DNA from: Vibrio quintilis | Lineage (GTDB): Bacteria > Pseudomonadota > Gammaproteobacteria > Enterobacterales > Vibrionaceae | Length of the DNA: 64,000 bases | Direction: 5' to 3' | NCBI RefSeq assembly: GCF_024529975.1 | Contig: NZ_AP024897.1 | Span: 3,100,001-3,164,000, forward strand | Part shown: in pieces, positions 35,959 through 44,679 of the stretch | Numbering within the stretch: position 1 is the first letter of the stretch | How the letters are laid out: every line of letters begins with the position of its first letter | Notes under the pieces: generated by a model | What the model was told of the DNA's origin: nothing | Seen by the model: only the letters and a program-made list of their open reading frames with translations | The model's database searches: none | Made by a program: the position numbers and the translations under genes

Positions 35959-37914
35959 TCAACTTAGTTTTTTTGAACGACTTTGACGCTTTTGATTTTT
36001 CTTTCTGAACGATTTTCTCCGTTTCATACTTTGGCTGTTTTGAGGCATTGATTTTAAACTTTCCGGCAATGGTGATGTCTGTACACCATTCATCATCGCT
36101 TTAATCTGCTCGGTTAATGCTTGCATAAATGGCTGATAAGATTGTTTTTTCTCCGCCATGTCCTGAAGCTGATGTTCCCAGTGTGCTGTCATATCCGGCA
36201 ATGTTGCTTCGGCAGGTAATGCATGAATTAATCCCCGCCCTGCAGCCGTACTATGAATGAGTTTGCCACTCCGGGTAAGCAGTTGGCGCTTAAATAATAA
36301 CTCGATAATCCCTGCCCGCGTCGCTTCAGTCCCTAAACCATCCGTTTCCCGTAATATTTTTTTTAACCTTTGATCTTCAATAAATCTGGCAATACCAGTC
36401 ATCGCCTGAAGCAATGTCGCTTCAGAAAATGGCCTGGGAGGTTCAGTCTTATGTGCTTTTATTTCACCTTCCCGGCAAATAAGCTGGCATCCTTTTTCCA
36501 ACGGAGGGACGATGTCTGCGATGTCGCCGGTTTCTTCTTTATGTCCGATCACCTGTTTCCAACCGGTATGGATAAGTTGCTTTCCTCTGGCAATAAAAAC
36601 GCCACCAGCAATATCAAACACCAGTTTTGATTCAGCATAAACAGCCGGTGGATAAAACTGTAACAAGTATTGAGTCGCAATCAGTTGATAAATTTTCTTT
36701 TCATCGGATGAAAGCCGGATATTTTTACCGGACTTTGGTGTTGGAATAATCGCATGGTGAGCCTCAACTTTTTGGTCATTCCAGGCTTTAGACCGGATCG
36801 ATAAGTCCGCATTATCAATCACCGGTTGTAAGTTTGTCTCAGTGACTGATATTGCCTGAATCACATCGTGAATTTCTTTTTGATGCTCAACAGGCAGGTA
36901 TCGGCAATCAGAACGTGGGTACGTGATCAGCTTATGCTTTTCATATAATGACTGGCAGGTTTGTAAAACCTGTTGTGCATTCATGGCAAAACGTTTTGAA
37001 GCATCAATCTGCAGCGCTGATAAAGAATAAGGTAAAGGAGCGAACTGCTTTGTCTGTTTTTGTTCTGATGTTGTGACGGTTGCTGGCTTGCCGGCAATCC
37101 GGCTGGCTACATTTTCAGCTAATGGCCGGTGAAGCAGGCGTCCTTCTTCATCAAGCCATGACTGGCAGGATTCACTCGGTTTCCAGCGAGCCCGAATATC
37201 CAAATCCCCCTTTTCCGACTGATAAGGAATTAGCGCATCCAGAGTAAAATAATCTTTAGAGACAAAGTTCTCAATTTGCTCATCTCGCCGGACAACCAGC
37301 CCCAAAACCGGCGTTTGCACCCGTCCGACAGACAATACCCCCTGATAACCGGATTGCTGCCCTAACAATGTGTATGCCCGGGACATATTCATTCCATATA
37401 ACCAGTCGGCTCTGGAACGGGCTAAAGCGGAAACCGACAATGATATAAAGTCCCGGTTTGGCCGCATTTGCGTTAACGATTTTTTTACGGCGGCAGCATT
37501 CAGGTCATTGATCAATAAACGTTCAACTGTATTTTTTACTGTTTGACTCACCCGGCAATGATCGATCACTTCATCAACCAGAAGCTGACCTTCTCTATCG
37601 GGATCTCCGGCATGAATAATATGCTGATGAGATTTAAGGAGTGTCCGGATAACTTTCAGCTGTTGAGCAGAAGACTTTCGTGGTTTCAACTGCCACTTAT
37701 CCGGCAAAATAGGCAGATCTTCCAGTCTCCACTTTTTATATCGCTCATCATAGGCATCCGGCTCAGCTTGTTCCAGTAAGTGCCCGATACACCATGTAAC
37801 AACATCCCCGTTACCACAACGGATAAAACCGCTGTCCCGGTGGTGGGGAGATGGTAGAACAGCTGCGATAGCGCGCCCTAAGCTTGGCTTCTCTGCGATA
37901 AATAAACGGGACAT
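35959..37914 (-). CDS. topB: DNA topoisomerase III
   Basis: Type IA topoisomerase that decatenates replicating chromosomes. It has 651 residues (E. coli 653). The N-terminal TOPRIM domain contains MSRLFIAEKPSLGRAIA and HAGDPDREGQLL (about 101-112); the active-site Tyr is in ITYPRSDCRYLP (about 336). The C-terminal about 30 residues are a Lys/Arg-rich tail, typical of TopB. The termination codon lies at the border of the palindromic repeat. Gene order topB-grxD-sodB matches Vibrio chromosome 1. Confidence 0.95.
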   Translation of the reverse strand: MSRLFIAEKPSLGRAIAAVLPSPHHRDSGFIRCGNGDVVTWCIGHLLEQAEPDAYDERYKKWRLEDLPILPDKWQLKPRKSSAQQLKVIRTLLKSHQHIIHAGDPDREGQLLVDEVIDHCRVSQTVKNTVERLLINDLNAAAVKKSLTQMRPNRDFISLSVSALARSRADWLYGMNMSRAYTLLGQQSGYQGVLSVGRVQTPVLGLVVRRDEQIENFVSKDYFTLDALIPYQSEKGDLDIRARWKPSESCQSWLDEEGRLLHRPLAENVASRIAGKPATVTTSEQKQTKQFAPLPYSLSALQIDASKRFAMNAQQVLQTCQSLYEKHKLITYPRSDCRYLPVEHQKEIHDVIQAISVTETNLQPVIDNADLSIRSKAWNDQKVEAHHAIIPTPKSGKNIRLSSDEKKIYQLIATQYLLQFYPPAVYAESKLVFDIAGGVFIARGKQLIHTGWKQVIGHKEETGDIADIVPPLEKGCQLICREGEIKAHKTEPPRPFSEATLLQAMTGIARFIEDQRLKKILRETDGLGTEATRAGIIELLFKRQLLTRSGKLIHSTAAGRGLIHALPAEATLPDMTAHWEHQLQDMAEKKQSYQPFMQALTEQIKAMMNGVQTSPLPESLKSMPQNSQSMKRRKSFRKKNQKRQSRSKKLS

Positions 37915-37992
37915 TTTAAAATTAATCAGGCCACAGAACGTGGCCCTAAGATAACAGGAAATACTGTAAATTTATACAGTTTAAGTTTGTTT

Positions 37993-38328
37993 TTATTCGT
38001 CTGCATCAGCACGACGGGCTGCTGCTTCTTTAATTAAGGGTTGTAGCTCCCCTTTTTGATACATTTCAAGAATGATATCGCATCCGCCAATCAGTTCACC
38101 TTCAATCCAGAGCTGAGGAAATGTCGGCCACTGAGCGTACACCGGAAGCTCTGTTCTGATATCCGGGTTCTGAAGGATATCAACATAGGCAAATTGTTCA
38201 CCGCAAGCAATGATTGCCTGTGCCGCTTGTGATGAAAAACCACAGCTTGGTAGTTTAGGGGAGCCTTTCATGTAAAGCAGAATAGTGTTTTCAGCAATCT
38301 GCTGCTTAATCTTGTCAATTGTTTCCAT
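37993..38328 (-). CDS. grxD: Monothiol glutaredoxin GrxD (Grx4)
   Basis: Carries or transfers [2Fe-2S] clusters, with BolA as partner. It has 111 residues from the ATG at 38328 (RBS GAGGAT); an eight-codon upstream extension lacks a ribosome site. The CGFS active site is at residues 29-32, with the glutathione-binding WPTFPQLW and GGCDI motifs. Reads leftward, between topB and the divergent sodB. Confidence 0.95.
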   Translation of the reverse strand: METIDKIKQQIAENTILLYMKGSPKLPSCGFSSQAAQAIIACGEQFAYVDILQNPDIRTELPVYAQWPTFPQLWIEGELIGGCDIILEMYQKGELQPLIKEAAARRADADE

Positions 38329-38714
38329 TGTATCCTCTTTGGCTGACAACAAACTTTTTTACATTCTAAATCATTACTCCAGAATAAAAAGCCCATTATT
38401 AGTAAGGTTGAAAGCAAACCTCAGTTAACCTCATGAAAATTAGAATATAAAAAGGAAAATACTGGTAAAAATCCGCTGTCCTGTGCCTCATCTTTCACAA
38501 AGAATTTTTATGAACCCCCTTTTAATAAAGTAAAAACTTGCTAAAATAAGTTTCAGTCAGTCATGTCTAATGAAACAAACGATAAATAAACGTATATCCT
38601 TAGATAGAAGATGAAGAAAAATCTAAATATCCTGTTGTCATGGATATACACCGGAAGTAAAACCCGAAGAGACAGTTTTGAGCAATTGTCTCTGAAAACA
38701 ATGGAGATTAAGCA
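38329..38714. promoter_or_regulatory. 386-nt divergent region grxD/sodB with sodB leader hairpin
   Basis: Holds the sodB and grxD promoters. Just before the sodB ribosome site is a 10-bp stem AGAGACAGTT (38668-38677) / AATTGTCTCT (38684-38693) with one G-U pair and a 6-nt loop. In E. coli and vibrios sodB mRNA is a target of the iron-responsive sRNA RyhB at its 5' end; a stem-loop here would suit such control, but pairing was not tested. The rest shows nothing recognisable. Confidence 0.5.
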
Positions 38715-39299
38715 ATGTCATTTGAACTACCAGCACTTCCTTATGCAAAAGATGCTCTGGAACCTCACATCTCTGCAGAAACGCTCGACTTTCACCACGG
38801 AAAACATCACAACACTTATATTGTTAAGCTGAATGGCTTAATCAAGGGAACCGAACTAGAAGGTAAGTCACTGGAAGATATTATTAAGTCATCTTCCGGC
38901 GGTGTTTTTAATAATGCGGCTCAAACCTGGAATCATACTTTTTACTGGCACTGCTTGTCTCCGAATGGCGGTGGTGAGCCAACTGGTGCTGTCGCAGAAG
39001 CCATTGAAAAATCTTTCGGATCTTTTGAAGAGTTCAAATCTCAGTTTACTGAATCAGCAATTAATAATTTCGGCTCTTCATGGACCTGGTTAGTCAAAAA
39101 AGCAGATGGTACTCTTGCTATCACGAATACATCAAATGCAGCAACACCTGTATCTGATGAAGGTGTTACACCACTGCTCACAGTTGATTTGTGGGAACAC
39201 GCTTACTACATCGACTACCGCAATGTTCGTCCTGACTATATGGCCGCATTCTGGGCTCTGGTCAACTGGGACTTTGCAGCGGAAAACCTGGCAAAATAA
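38715..39299 (+). CDS. sodB: Iron superoxide dismutase
   Basis: Converts superoxide to peroxide and oxygen in the cytoplasm. It has 194 residues, the family length. Metal ligands: His27 in FHHGKHH, His in [11 protein letters not shown], Asp and His in [13 protein letters not shown]. The Gln in the AAQTWNH motif is the Fe-type second-sphere residue, pointing to Fe rather than Mn. RBS GGAG precedes the ATG. Confidence 0.96.
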   Translation: MSFELPALPYAKDALEPHISAETLDFHHGKHHNTYIVKLNGLIKGTELEGKSLEDIIKSSSGGVFNNAAQTWNHTFYWHCLSPNGGGEPTGAVAEAIEKSFGSFEEFKSQFTESAINNFGSSWTWLVKKADGTLAITNTSNAATPVSDEGVTPLLTVDLWEHAYYIDYRNVRPDYMAAFWALVNWDFAAENLAK

Positions 39300-39333
39300 T
39301 TATCAGGTCACCATTAAAACTGGTAAAGTATTC

Positions 39334-39359
39334 AAAAGCCTGTTGCCACAGGCTTTTTT
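39334..39359 (+). terminator. Terminator after sodB
   Basis: Stem AAAAGCCTGT (39334-39343) / ACAGGCTTTT (39348-39357), 4-nt loop TGCC, running into a T6 tract. Confidence 0.9.
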
Positions 39360-39435
39360 ATTATCCTTAGAAAATCAAACAATCTTCTCAAGTTTCCATG
39401 TCTCTTGTCGATAATGTTGTATCGCTAAGGAGAAC

Positions 39436-39960
39436 ATGATGTTATCTGAAACCGCTGAAGTACTTCATTCACTGGATAAAGCACACTTAATCAATGAATT
39501 ACAGTGTGGTCAGTCCGTTAATCGAGCGGTATTGCAAAACCGGCGGGCCGATTTTACGCTTCTGCTGGCTATGTTCTCCACGGATGCCAGAGAAAACACC
39601 ATCTGTGAAGCACTTCCTGTTCCGGATAAAACGGAAACGACACTCCGGAATCAGTTTGGCCTGAACGCTCCTCAGCCTTTGCAATCAAATCAGGAAACTT
39701 ATCAACTCGGGGCAACCGTTGCTCATTATTTCCATCATGGCGGCCTGCCTTCTGCAAAGCTGCAACACTACTTAACGCCGGATGCATTGACCTATCAACC
39801 TGAAGCAACTCATGAGCTTGATGAAGATGTATATAACAACTTGTCTGGTCACCAGCGTCGACAGCTCGATGATGAATTTGAAGAACCAGGCATTGCCTCT
39901 GATCTTTATAACCAACTAATTAACAATTATCGTCAATCTCAAATTCAGGCAACTGCCTGA
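39436..39960 (+). CDS. VC2046/SO_2500-family protein of unknown function
   Basis: A 174-residue soluble protein with no signal or membrane segment; the second half is acidic (HELDEDVYNN, RRQLDDEFEEPG). I recognise it only as the Vibrio/Shewanella family named after VC2046, which lies next to sodB (VC2045) in V. cholerae as here. RBS AAGGAG precedes two adjacent ATGs (39436, 39439). Function unknown. Confidence 0.8.
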   Translation: MMLSETAEVLHSLDKAHLINELQCGQSVNRAVLQNRRADFTLLLAMFSTDARENTICEALPVPDKTETTLRNQFGLNAPQPLQSNQETYQLGATVAHYFHHGGLPSAKLQHYLTPDALTYQPEATHELDEDVYNNLSGHQRRQLDDEFEEPGIASDLYNQLINNYRQSQIQATA

Positions 39961-40127
39961 TTCTGTTCTATATTCAGTGTACATGAAATAACGGGAGTGT
40001 GAATTACTCCTCAAAACAGTTCACAACTCCTCCCTTGAAAACACATTCTATGACTTTTTTCACATCATCATTCTATCTCTTCAACCATGCTATCGAGACG
40101 CAAAAAATAAAATATCAGGATATACCA

Positions 40128-40796
40128 ATGCATGTGAAAAACTCGATTATTCTACTGACTTCAGCAGGAACGCTCTTTGGCAATGCATTGGCAGAGCGCT
40201 TTGCGCAGTTAGGAGCCAGAATCATTCTTACTGACAAGGACCATGAACGGTTAATCTCCGTATATGAACAAAGTAAGACCATTTCAAACAATATCCACTA
40301 CTTCTATATGGATGATTACAAACCCGAGTCAATCGAAGCTTTACTGAACTATATACAAAATAAATTTAATCAGGCTCCCGATATTCTGATTAATCACTGG
40401 CCGGGAACCCCTTTGCCTTCTGTGACTGATGACCATCCTTTAGAACAGTTCACTCAAAATTTAACTGATATGATTTCAACTCTTTTTTCGTTCGGACAAA
40501 TGAGTGCTGAAAGAATGAGGCAGGAAGATCAGGAAGGCGTCATTATTAATATCATGTCCAGCAATGACCAGCATAGTATTCAGGGGTTTGAAAGCTCTGC
40601 ATCAATGATTTCAGGGATGACACAGAGCTGGTCAAAAGAGTTGACACCTTTTAACATCAGGGTGGGCGCGGTTCTACCTTCAGAGAAGGTTCAGGATAAT
40701 AACTCCAACATGTCAATACAATTAGATGAACTAATCCGGAATACAGAATATATTGTTGAGAATGAATATTTTAGTGGAAGAACAATGTCAGCCTGA
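40128..40796 (+). CDS. Degenerate short-chain dehydrogenase/reductase-like protein
   Basis: A 222-residue SDR-fold protein from the ATG at 40128 (AGGA upstream). A 43-codon in-frame extension to 39999 lacks a ribosome site and is not SDR-like. The nucleotide-binding start IILLTSAGTLFGNALAERFA departs from TGxxxGxG, the NAG-like motif reads INHWPG, and the catalytic Tyr-x-x-x-Lys expected after NIMSSNDQHSIQGFESSASM is absent. It is therefore probably not an active oxidoreductase, or a strongly diverged one. Conserved position after the VC2046-type gene suggests a retained, unknown role. Confidence 0.75.
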   Translation: MHVKNSIILLTSAGTLFGNALAERFAQLGARIILTDKDHERLISVYEQSKTISNNIHYFYMDDYKPESIEALLNYIQNKFNQAPDILINHWPGTPLPSVTDDHPLEQFTQNLTDMISTLFSFGQMSAERMRQEDQEGVIINIMSSNDQHSIQGFESSASMISGMTQSWSKELTPFNIRVGAVLPSEKVQDNNSNMSIQLDELIRNTEYIVENEYFSGRTMSA

Positions 40797-40813
40797 GTGA
40801 GAACAAGGCTGAC
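40787..40813. terminator. Hairpin between convergent SDR-like and mlaA genes
   Basis: An 8-bp stem GTCAGCCT (40787-40794) / AGGCTGAC (40806-40813) with an 11-nt loop spans the end of the SDR-like gene. Tails on both strands are only mildly T-rich; it could serve both genes weakly. Confidence 0.5.
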
Positions 40814-40818
40814 TCTGG

Positions 40819-41568
40819 TTATTCATCATCAAGATATTCATCGAACAAGTCTTCTTGTTCTGAGTCATAGTCGTCTTTTTGCTCGATTTCAGCTTTGTAA
40901 TTTTGATGCTGGAAATACATATCACGGGCCAGCGCATAAGGGTCCGGTGAATTTTCAAGCATAGATTCCTGATTAACCAATGCAGCTCTGGTTTCAAGAC
41001 CTTCAAAAAATGACTTCGCCAAAACAGCCCAAATATTCAAGTACGATAAAGGTAAATAAGTACTGTCAACAAAATCACCAGCATCTCTGACTGAATAAGG
41101 ACCAAGTGCTGGTAACATCAGATAAGGGCCATTTCCTATACCGTAATGCCCTAAAGCGTCTCCAAATTTCTTTTCATCATCTTTATTAATACCGGCAGCA
41201 GAAGCAATATCAATTAGCCCAAATAAGCCAAAGGTACTGTTCATCCAGAACCGGTTAAAATGATCAACAGCTTTTTCTCCATTTCCCATGAGCAAGTTAT
41301 TTACGACACTTGCCGGTTCATCCAGATTAGACAAAAAGTTAGCAAGTGCACGCCGAAATGGATTTGGCACGTAATCGACGTAAGCAAGAGAAAGCGGTCT
41401 GAAAAAATAAGGATCTAAATAATCATAATTAAGCGCCCATGTCGTACGATTGACACTTTCCAACGGATCACTTCCATAAGCCGATTCAGAATGTTCCGGT
41501 ACGGTACTGCATCCACCTAAGATAATTATCATTGAAAACAAAAAAATCCGCTTTAGACGATTATCCAT
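40819..41568 (-). CDS. mlaA: Outer-membrane lipid asymmetry lipoprotein MlaA (VacJ)
   Basis: Removes misplaced phospholipids from the outer leaflet of the outer membrane and passes them to MlaC. The 249-residue precursor has the lipobox IIILGGCS. The family core DPLESVNRTTWALNYDYLD (about 34-52), PNPFRRALANFLSNLDEP and GPYLMLPALGPYSVRD are clear. The C-terminal 30 residues are a very acidic tail. Downstream end converges with the SDR-like gene. Confidence 0.95.
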   Translation of the reverse strand: MDNRLKRIFLFSMIIILGGCSTVPEHSESAYGSDPLESVNRTTWALNYDYLDPYFFRPLSLAYVDYVPNPFRRALANFLSNLDEPASVVNNLLMGNGEKAVDHFNRFWMNSTFGLFGLIDIASAAGINKDDEKKFGDALGHYGIGNGPYLMLPALGPYSVRDAGDFVDSTYLPLSYLNIWAVLAKSFFEGLETRAALVNQESMLENSPDPYALARDMYFQHQNYKAEIEQKDDYDSEQEDLFDEYLDDE

Positions 41569-41682
41569 TATGTCCTTCCATTTGTGATCATAGCTGAGCT
41601 TAATATATTGAATAACTGACGTGAGATTATACCAACAGTTATGCTGAATTTAACTATGTAAATACAGCATCTTCCCACCAAT

Positions 41683-41706
41683 AAAAAAGGAAGCCTCAAG
41701 GCTTCC
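41683..41706 (-). terminator. Terminator of the flagellar/chemotaxis operon
   Basis: Stem GGAAGCC (41689-41695) / GGCTTCC (41700-41706), 4-nt loop, followed on the minus strand by T6. It lies 28 nt past the DUF2802 gene stop. Confidence 0.9.
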
Positions 41707-41734
41707 TAAATTTTCAATCTTCAGAGATAGTTAC

Positions 41735-42241
41735 TCATACATTTTTCTTAGCAGAACGAGCCTTTTGTTGTTCTCTCGCATGAGTTTTACTCAGCGGCGG
41801 AACTTTCTCTTCTCCGGATATTTTTTTCTTAAGAGAAAGCATTAGTTCAGCTTCAGCCTTCGGGAGCTCACATTCTTCAATCAACTCTTCAACATCAGCA
41901 CCTAGCTGTACAAGTTTAGATGCCCGGGAATAAAGCCGTGAATCTGTATCCTGTACTTGCTGCTCCAGATCTTTAACCCTCTCATTCAGATGAAGTACTG
42001 TCTCTTCCTGTTCAGTAATCTTTTGTCCTAAACCAACAACGGCAGATCTCAGCTCGTTTAACTGCTTATTTGTCTTCTGTAAAGTTTTATCTAACATTCT
42101 GGTTTCCTGCCGTCGGGTTTCAGAATGAACCAACAGAATATGCTTTAAACGAAACAACAGCACAAAAAACAACAACACAAAAAACACAACTCCCCCAATC
42201 ACCGCAGCAGGGAAGCTAAAAAATACTTCACTATCAATCAT
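41735..42241 (-). CDS. DUF2802 membrane-anchored coiled-coil protein
   Basis: A 168-residue protein: one N-terminal membrane anchor (FPAAVIGGVVFFVLLFFVLLF, about 10-30), a coiled coil (about 45-110), then the DUF2802 C-terminal motif with LVQLGADVEELIEECELPKAEAELMLSL, and a basic tail. Found at the end of polar-flagellum che operons in vibrios and pseudomonads; role unknown, perhaps in polar assembly. Starts 2 nt after cheW, so translationally linked. Confidence 0.85.
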   Translation of the reverse strand: MIDSEVFFSFPAAVIGGVVFFVLLFFVLLFRLKHILLVHSETRRQETRMLDKTLQKTNKQLNELRSAVVGLGQKITEQEETVLHLNERVKDLEQQVQDTDSRLYSRASKLVQLGADVEELIEECELPKAEAELMLSLKKKISGEEKVPPLSKTHAREQQKARSAKKNV

Positions 42242-42243
42242 AA

Positions 42244-42738
42244 TTATAAATGAGCCATCTCATCCCACTCTTCATCACTGAGCAATTTGTTCAGATCAAC
42301 CAGAATAAGAAGCTTCCCATCTCTGTTGCTAACACCCTGGATAAACTTAGCACTTTCATCAGTACCAACGCTTGGTGTTGTATCTATTTCTGATGAACGC
42401 AAGTATACAACTTCAGCAACGCTATCAACCAAGATACCAATGACCTGGTGCTCGGACTCAATCACAATAATTCTTGTATTATCAGTAACCTCGCCATCAA
42501 CCAACCCAAATCGTGAACGAGTATCAATCACAGTGACAACATTGCCACGTAAGTTGATAATACCTAACACATAGTCAGGTGCTCCTGGGACAGGTGCAAT
42601 TTCGGTATAGCGGAGTACTTCTCTGACCTGCATAACATTAATGCCGTAGGTTTCTTCCTCTAACTGGAACGTCACCCACTGAAGCACTTCGTCATTAGAC
42701 TGGTCTTTTTTCACTTCCACTTCGTTTGTCTGAGACAT
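42244..42738 (-). CDS. cheW: Chemotaxis coupling protein CheW
   Basis: Links chemoreceptors to the kinase CheA in polar arrays. It has 164 residues: one CheW domain (WVTFQLEEETYGINVMQVREVLR to the end, with VLGIINLRGNVVTVIDTR) after a short charged N terminus. Placed between parP and the DUF2802 gene as in V. cholerae (VC2059). Confidence 0.95.
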   Translation of the reverse strand: MSQTNEVEVKKDQSNDEVLQWVTFQLEEETYGINVMQVREVLRYTEIAPVPGAPDYVLGIINLRGNVVTVIDTRSRFGLVDGEVTDNTRIIVIESEHQVIGILVDSVAEVVYLRSSEIDTTPSVGTDESAKFIQGVSNRDGKLLILVDLNKLLSDEEWDEMAHL

Positions 42739-42776
42739 ACCTTATCCTCTCTAAGTCGAATTCGACACTAACGTAT

Positions 42777-43901
42777 CTAATTATCGAGCGCTTTCACATC
42801 CAACCCGGCTTTCAGCATCCCGATTAATGCTTCAACATGGATTAAAGCACACATTCTTTCTTTTACCATACCAGCCAGCCAAGGGCGCTTCCCGGCTTTT
42901 TCACGCCACCGAACTTTCTCGCTATCCAGTAATTCTGTACCTTTCAGGTGATCACAGGCTAATCCCCAGGAACTATCACCTAACATCACAATATACTGGT
43001 ATCCTGACTTATAATTCTCATCAGTTAATTTATCAGCCATCACCCAGCAAGCTGTATCTACAACATCAAGCTGATCATCCCGGTTTGTCTGTAAACCTAA
43101 ATACCATGAAGGACGACCAATAAGATGATTCAATGTTTCCAGTCGATGAATACCGCCCAGTTCATCCAAAGGAACCGCAAACATAACACCATTTACTTCA
43201 AAATATAATATCTGAAAACGCTCTTTGCGTTCGATACTCTTCCAGTTTTTCGCTTTATCATCAGCCTGAGTTTCAGTCTCCTGCGATGTTTCCTGAGCAA
43301 TTTCCGGCTCTTTTTCCTGACTGTAAGAAGAGTCTGGTTCTATCTTTGTTTCAATTACAGGATCAGAATAAAACGAGTCAGTTTGTACTTCCGGCTCAGT
43401 TACTATTTCCGTTTCAACAACAGTTTCTGGTGCTTCTGTATTAACCTCAACAACATCATCAGACTGAACATTGATATCCCAGTCCTGAATTTCGTCAGTC
43501 GTCGAGGATAATATCACTTCTTCCGTAACTTCTGCTTCAGTCACGTCATCAACGACACGGCTACTGACCTGAACATGAGATGCTATTTCATCAGTGTTCT
43601 TATCGAGCAACTCATCAATATCTTCTATTTGATCAACAGGATTCGTTGATTCCAGTTGATTTAACAGACGTTGAACATCTTCCAGATTTGGCAGAATAAA
43701 AGAATTATCTGATTCAGTTACCTGCTCAGCAACCCGCTGCCTCTGTAATTGTGGTACAGTCTCTACGTCTTTAGAAACTTGCGAGGGTGATTCTGCTTTT
43801 TTTTCTTGAACCAGCTCTAAATCGCCACTATCTTCATCTAACAGCGCAGCAAAATAATCATCCAAAGCTTGTTCACTTGATAGCACCATATCACGACTCA
43901 T
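42777..43901 (-). CDS. parP: Polar chemotaxis array protein ParP
   Basis: In vibrios ParP ties chemotaxis arrays to the cell pole by binding ParC, CheA and receptors. The 374 residues comprise a long acidic, low-complexity N-terminal half (about 1-225, rich in Glu, Asp, Val and Thr) and a C-terminal CheW-like domain (about 228-372; FQILYFEVNGVMFAVPLDEL). I use the ATG at 43901 with AGAGG upstream rather than the preceding in-frame TTG. It overlaps parC by 11 nt. Name by similarity and position (VC2060 equivalent). Confidence 0.9.
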   Translation of the reverse strand: MSRDMVLSSEQALDDYFAALLDEDSGDLELVQEKKAESPSQVSKDVETVPQLQRQRVAEQVTESDNSFILPNLEDVQRLLNQLESTNPVDQIEDIDELLDKNTDEIASHVQVSSRVVDDVTEAEVTEEVILSSTTDEIQDWDINVQSDDVVEVNTEAPETVVETEIVTEPEVQTDSFYSDPVIETKIEPDSSYSQEKEPEIAQETSQETETQADDKAKNWKSIERKERFQILYFEVNGVMFAVPLDELGGIHRLETLNHLIGRPSWYLGLQTNRDDQLDVVDTACWVMADKLTDENYKSGYQYIVMLGDSSWGLACDHLKGTELLDSEKVRWREKAGKRPWLAGMVKERMCALIHVEALIGMLKAGLDVKALDN

Positions 43902-44670
43902 CAATTGCTAACCTCTCTAAATAGATAAGCAACTGCTTGTAAGCAAAAACTCCCCGACTCCCTTCCGCAAAATGAGAAGCTGGTAAGCGTTTCAAACTTG
44001 CATCTCTGAATTTCGTATCAATCGGAACCGCAGAAGTCCACACCCGTTCAGGATAGTCTTTCTTCAACTGAGTCAATGTCTGTAAAGACGCTTTGGTTCT
44101 CTTATCGTACATGGTAGGTACAATTGTGACCCGGAACTCACTATGTCTGGACTTTCGCATGATTGCCAGGGTCCGGATCATACGTTCCAGCCCTTTCATC
44201 GCCAAAAACTCAGTCTGAACAGGAATAAGAATGCGATCACTGGCAGCAATCGCATTCACCATCATCACACCCAAAATAGGAGGACAATCAATCAAAACGT
44301 AGTCGTATAGATCATGTAATTCAAAAAGTGCCTTCTTCAGAATTAGCCCCATACCACTGCGGTTACCCATGACACGATCTAATGTCGCTAAAGACATATG
44401 GGCAGGAATAATATCGATCCCTTCAATTTCAGTCTTTATCACTAATGGGCTTACAGAGTCCCGAGAGATAGTTGTGAGCTGAAATAAATCAAAAAGACTA
44501 TTCTTGACGCCATCTGAATCATAACCAAGATAAGTAGTCAACGAGGCATGAGGATCTGTATCAACCAACAATACCCGCTTTCCCTGCTTACATAGTAAGC
44601 CGGCGAGCGTTATTGTTGTTGTTGTTTTACCCACACCACCTTTTTGGTTGGCGACACTCCAAACAATCAT
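43891..44670 (-). CDS. parC: ParA-like ATPase ParC (polar positioning of chemotaxis arrays)
   Basis: A ParA/Soj-family ATPase that recruits chemotaxis proteins to the cell pole with ParP and HubP. It has 259 residues. The deviant Walker A is NQKGGVGKTTTTI (about 8-20), followed by VDTDPHASLTTYLG and DCPPILGVMMV. No ParB gene follows, as expected for the chemotaxis paralogue rather than a chromosome-segregation ParA. Between cheB and parP, overlapping parP. Confidence 0.92.
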   Translation of the reverse strand: MIVWSVANQKGGVGKTTTTITLAGLLCKQGKRVLLVDTDPHASLTTYLGYDSDGVKNSLFDLFQLTTISRDSVSPLVIKTEIEGIDIIPAHMSLATLDRVMGNRSGMGLILKKALFELHDLYDYVLIDCPPILGVMMVNAIAASDRILIPVQTEFLAMKGLERMIRTLAIMRKSRHSEFRVTIVPTMYDKRTKASLQTLTQLKKDYPERVWTSAVPIDTKFRDASLKRLPASHFAEGSRGVFAYKQLLIYLERLAIDES

Positions 44671-44679
44671 TGATTTTCC

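Noticed and set aside
43891..44670. Chromosome or plasmid partition ParA
   Set aside because: No parB or parS nearby; position between cheB and parP identifies the chemotaxis paralogue ParC.
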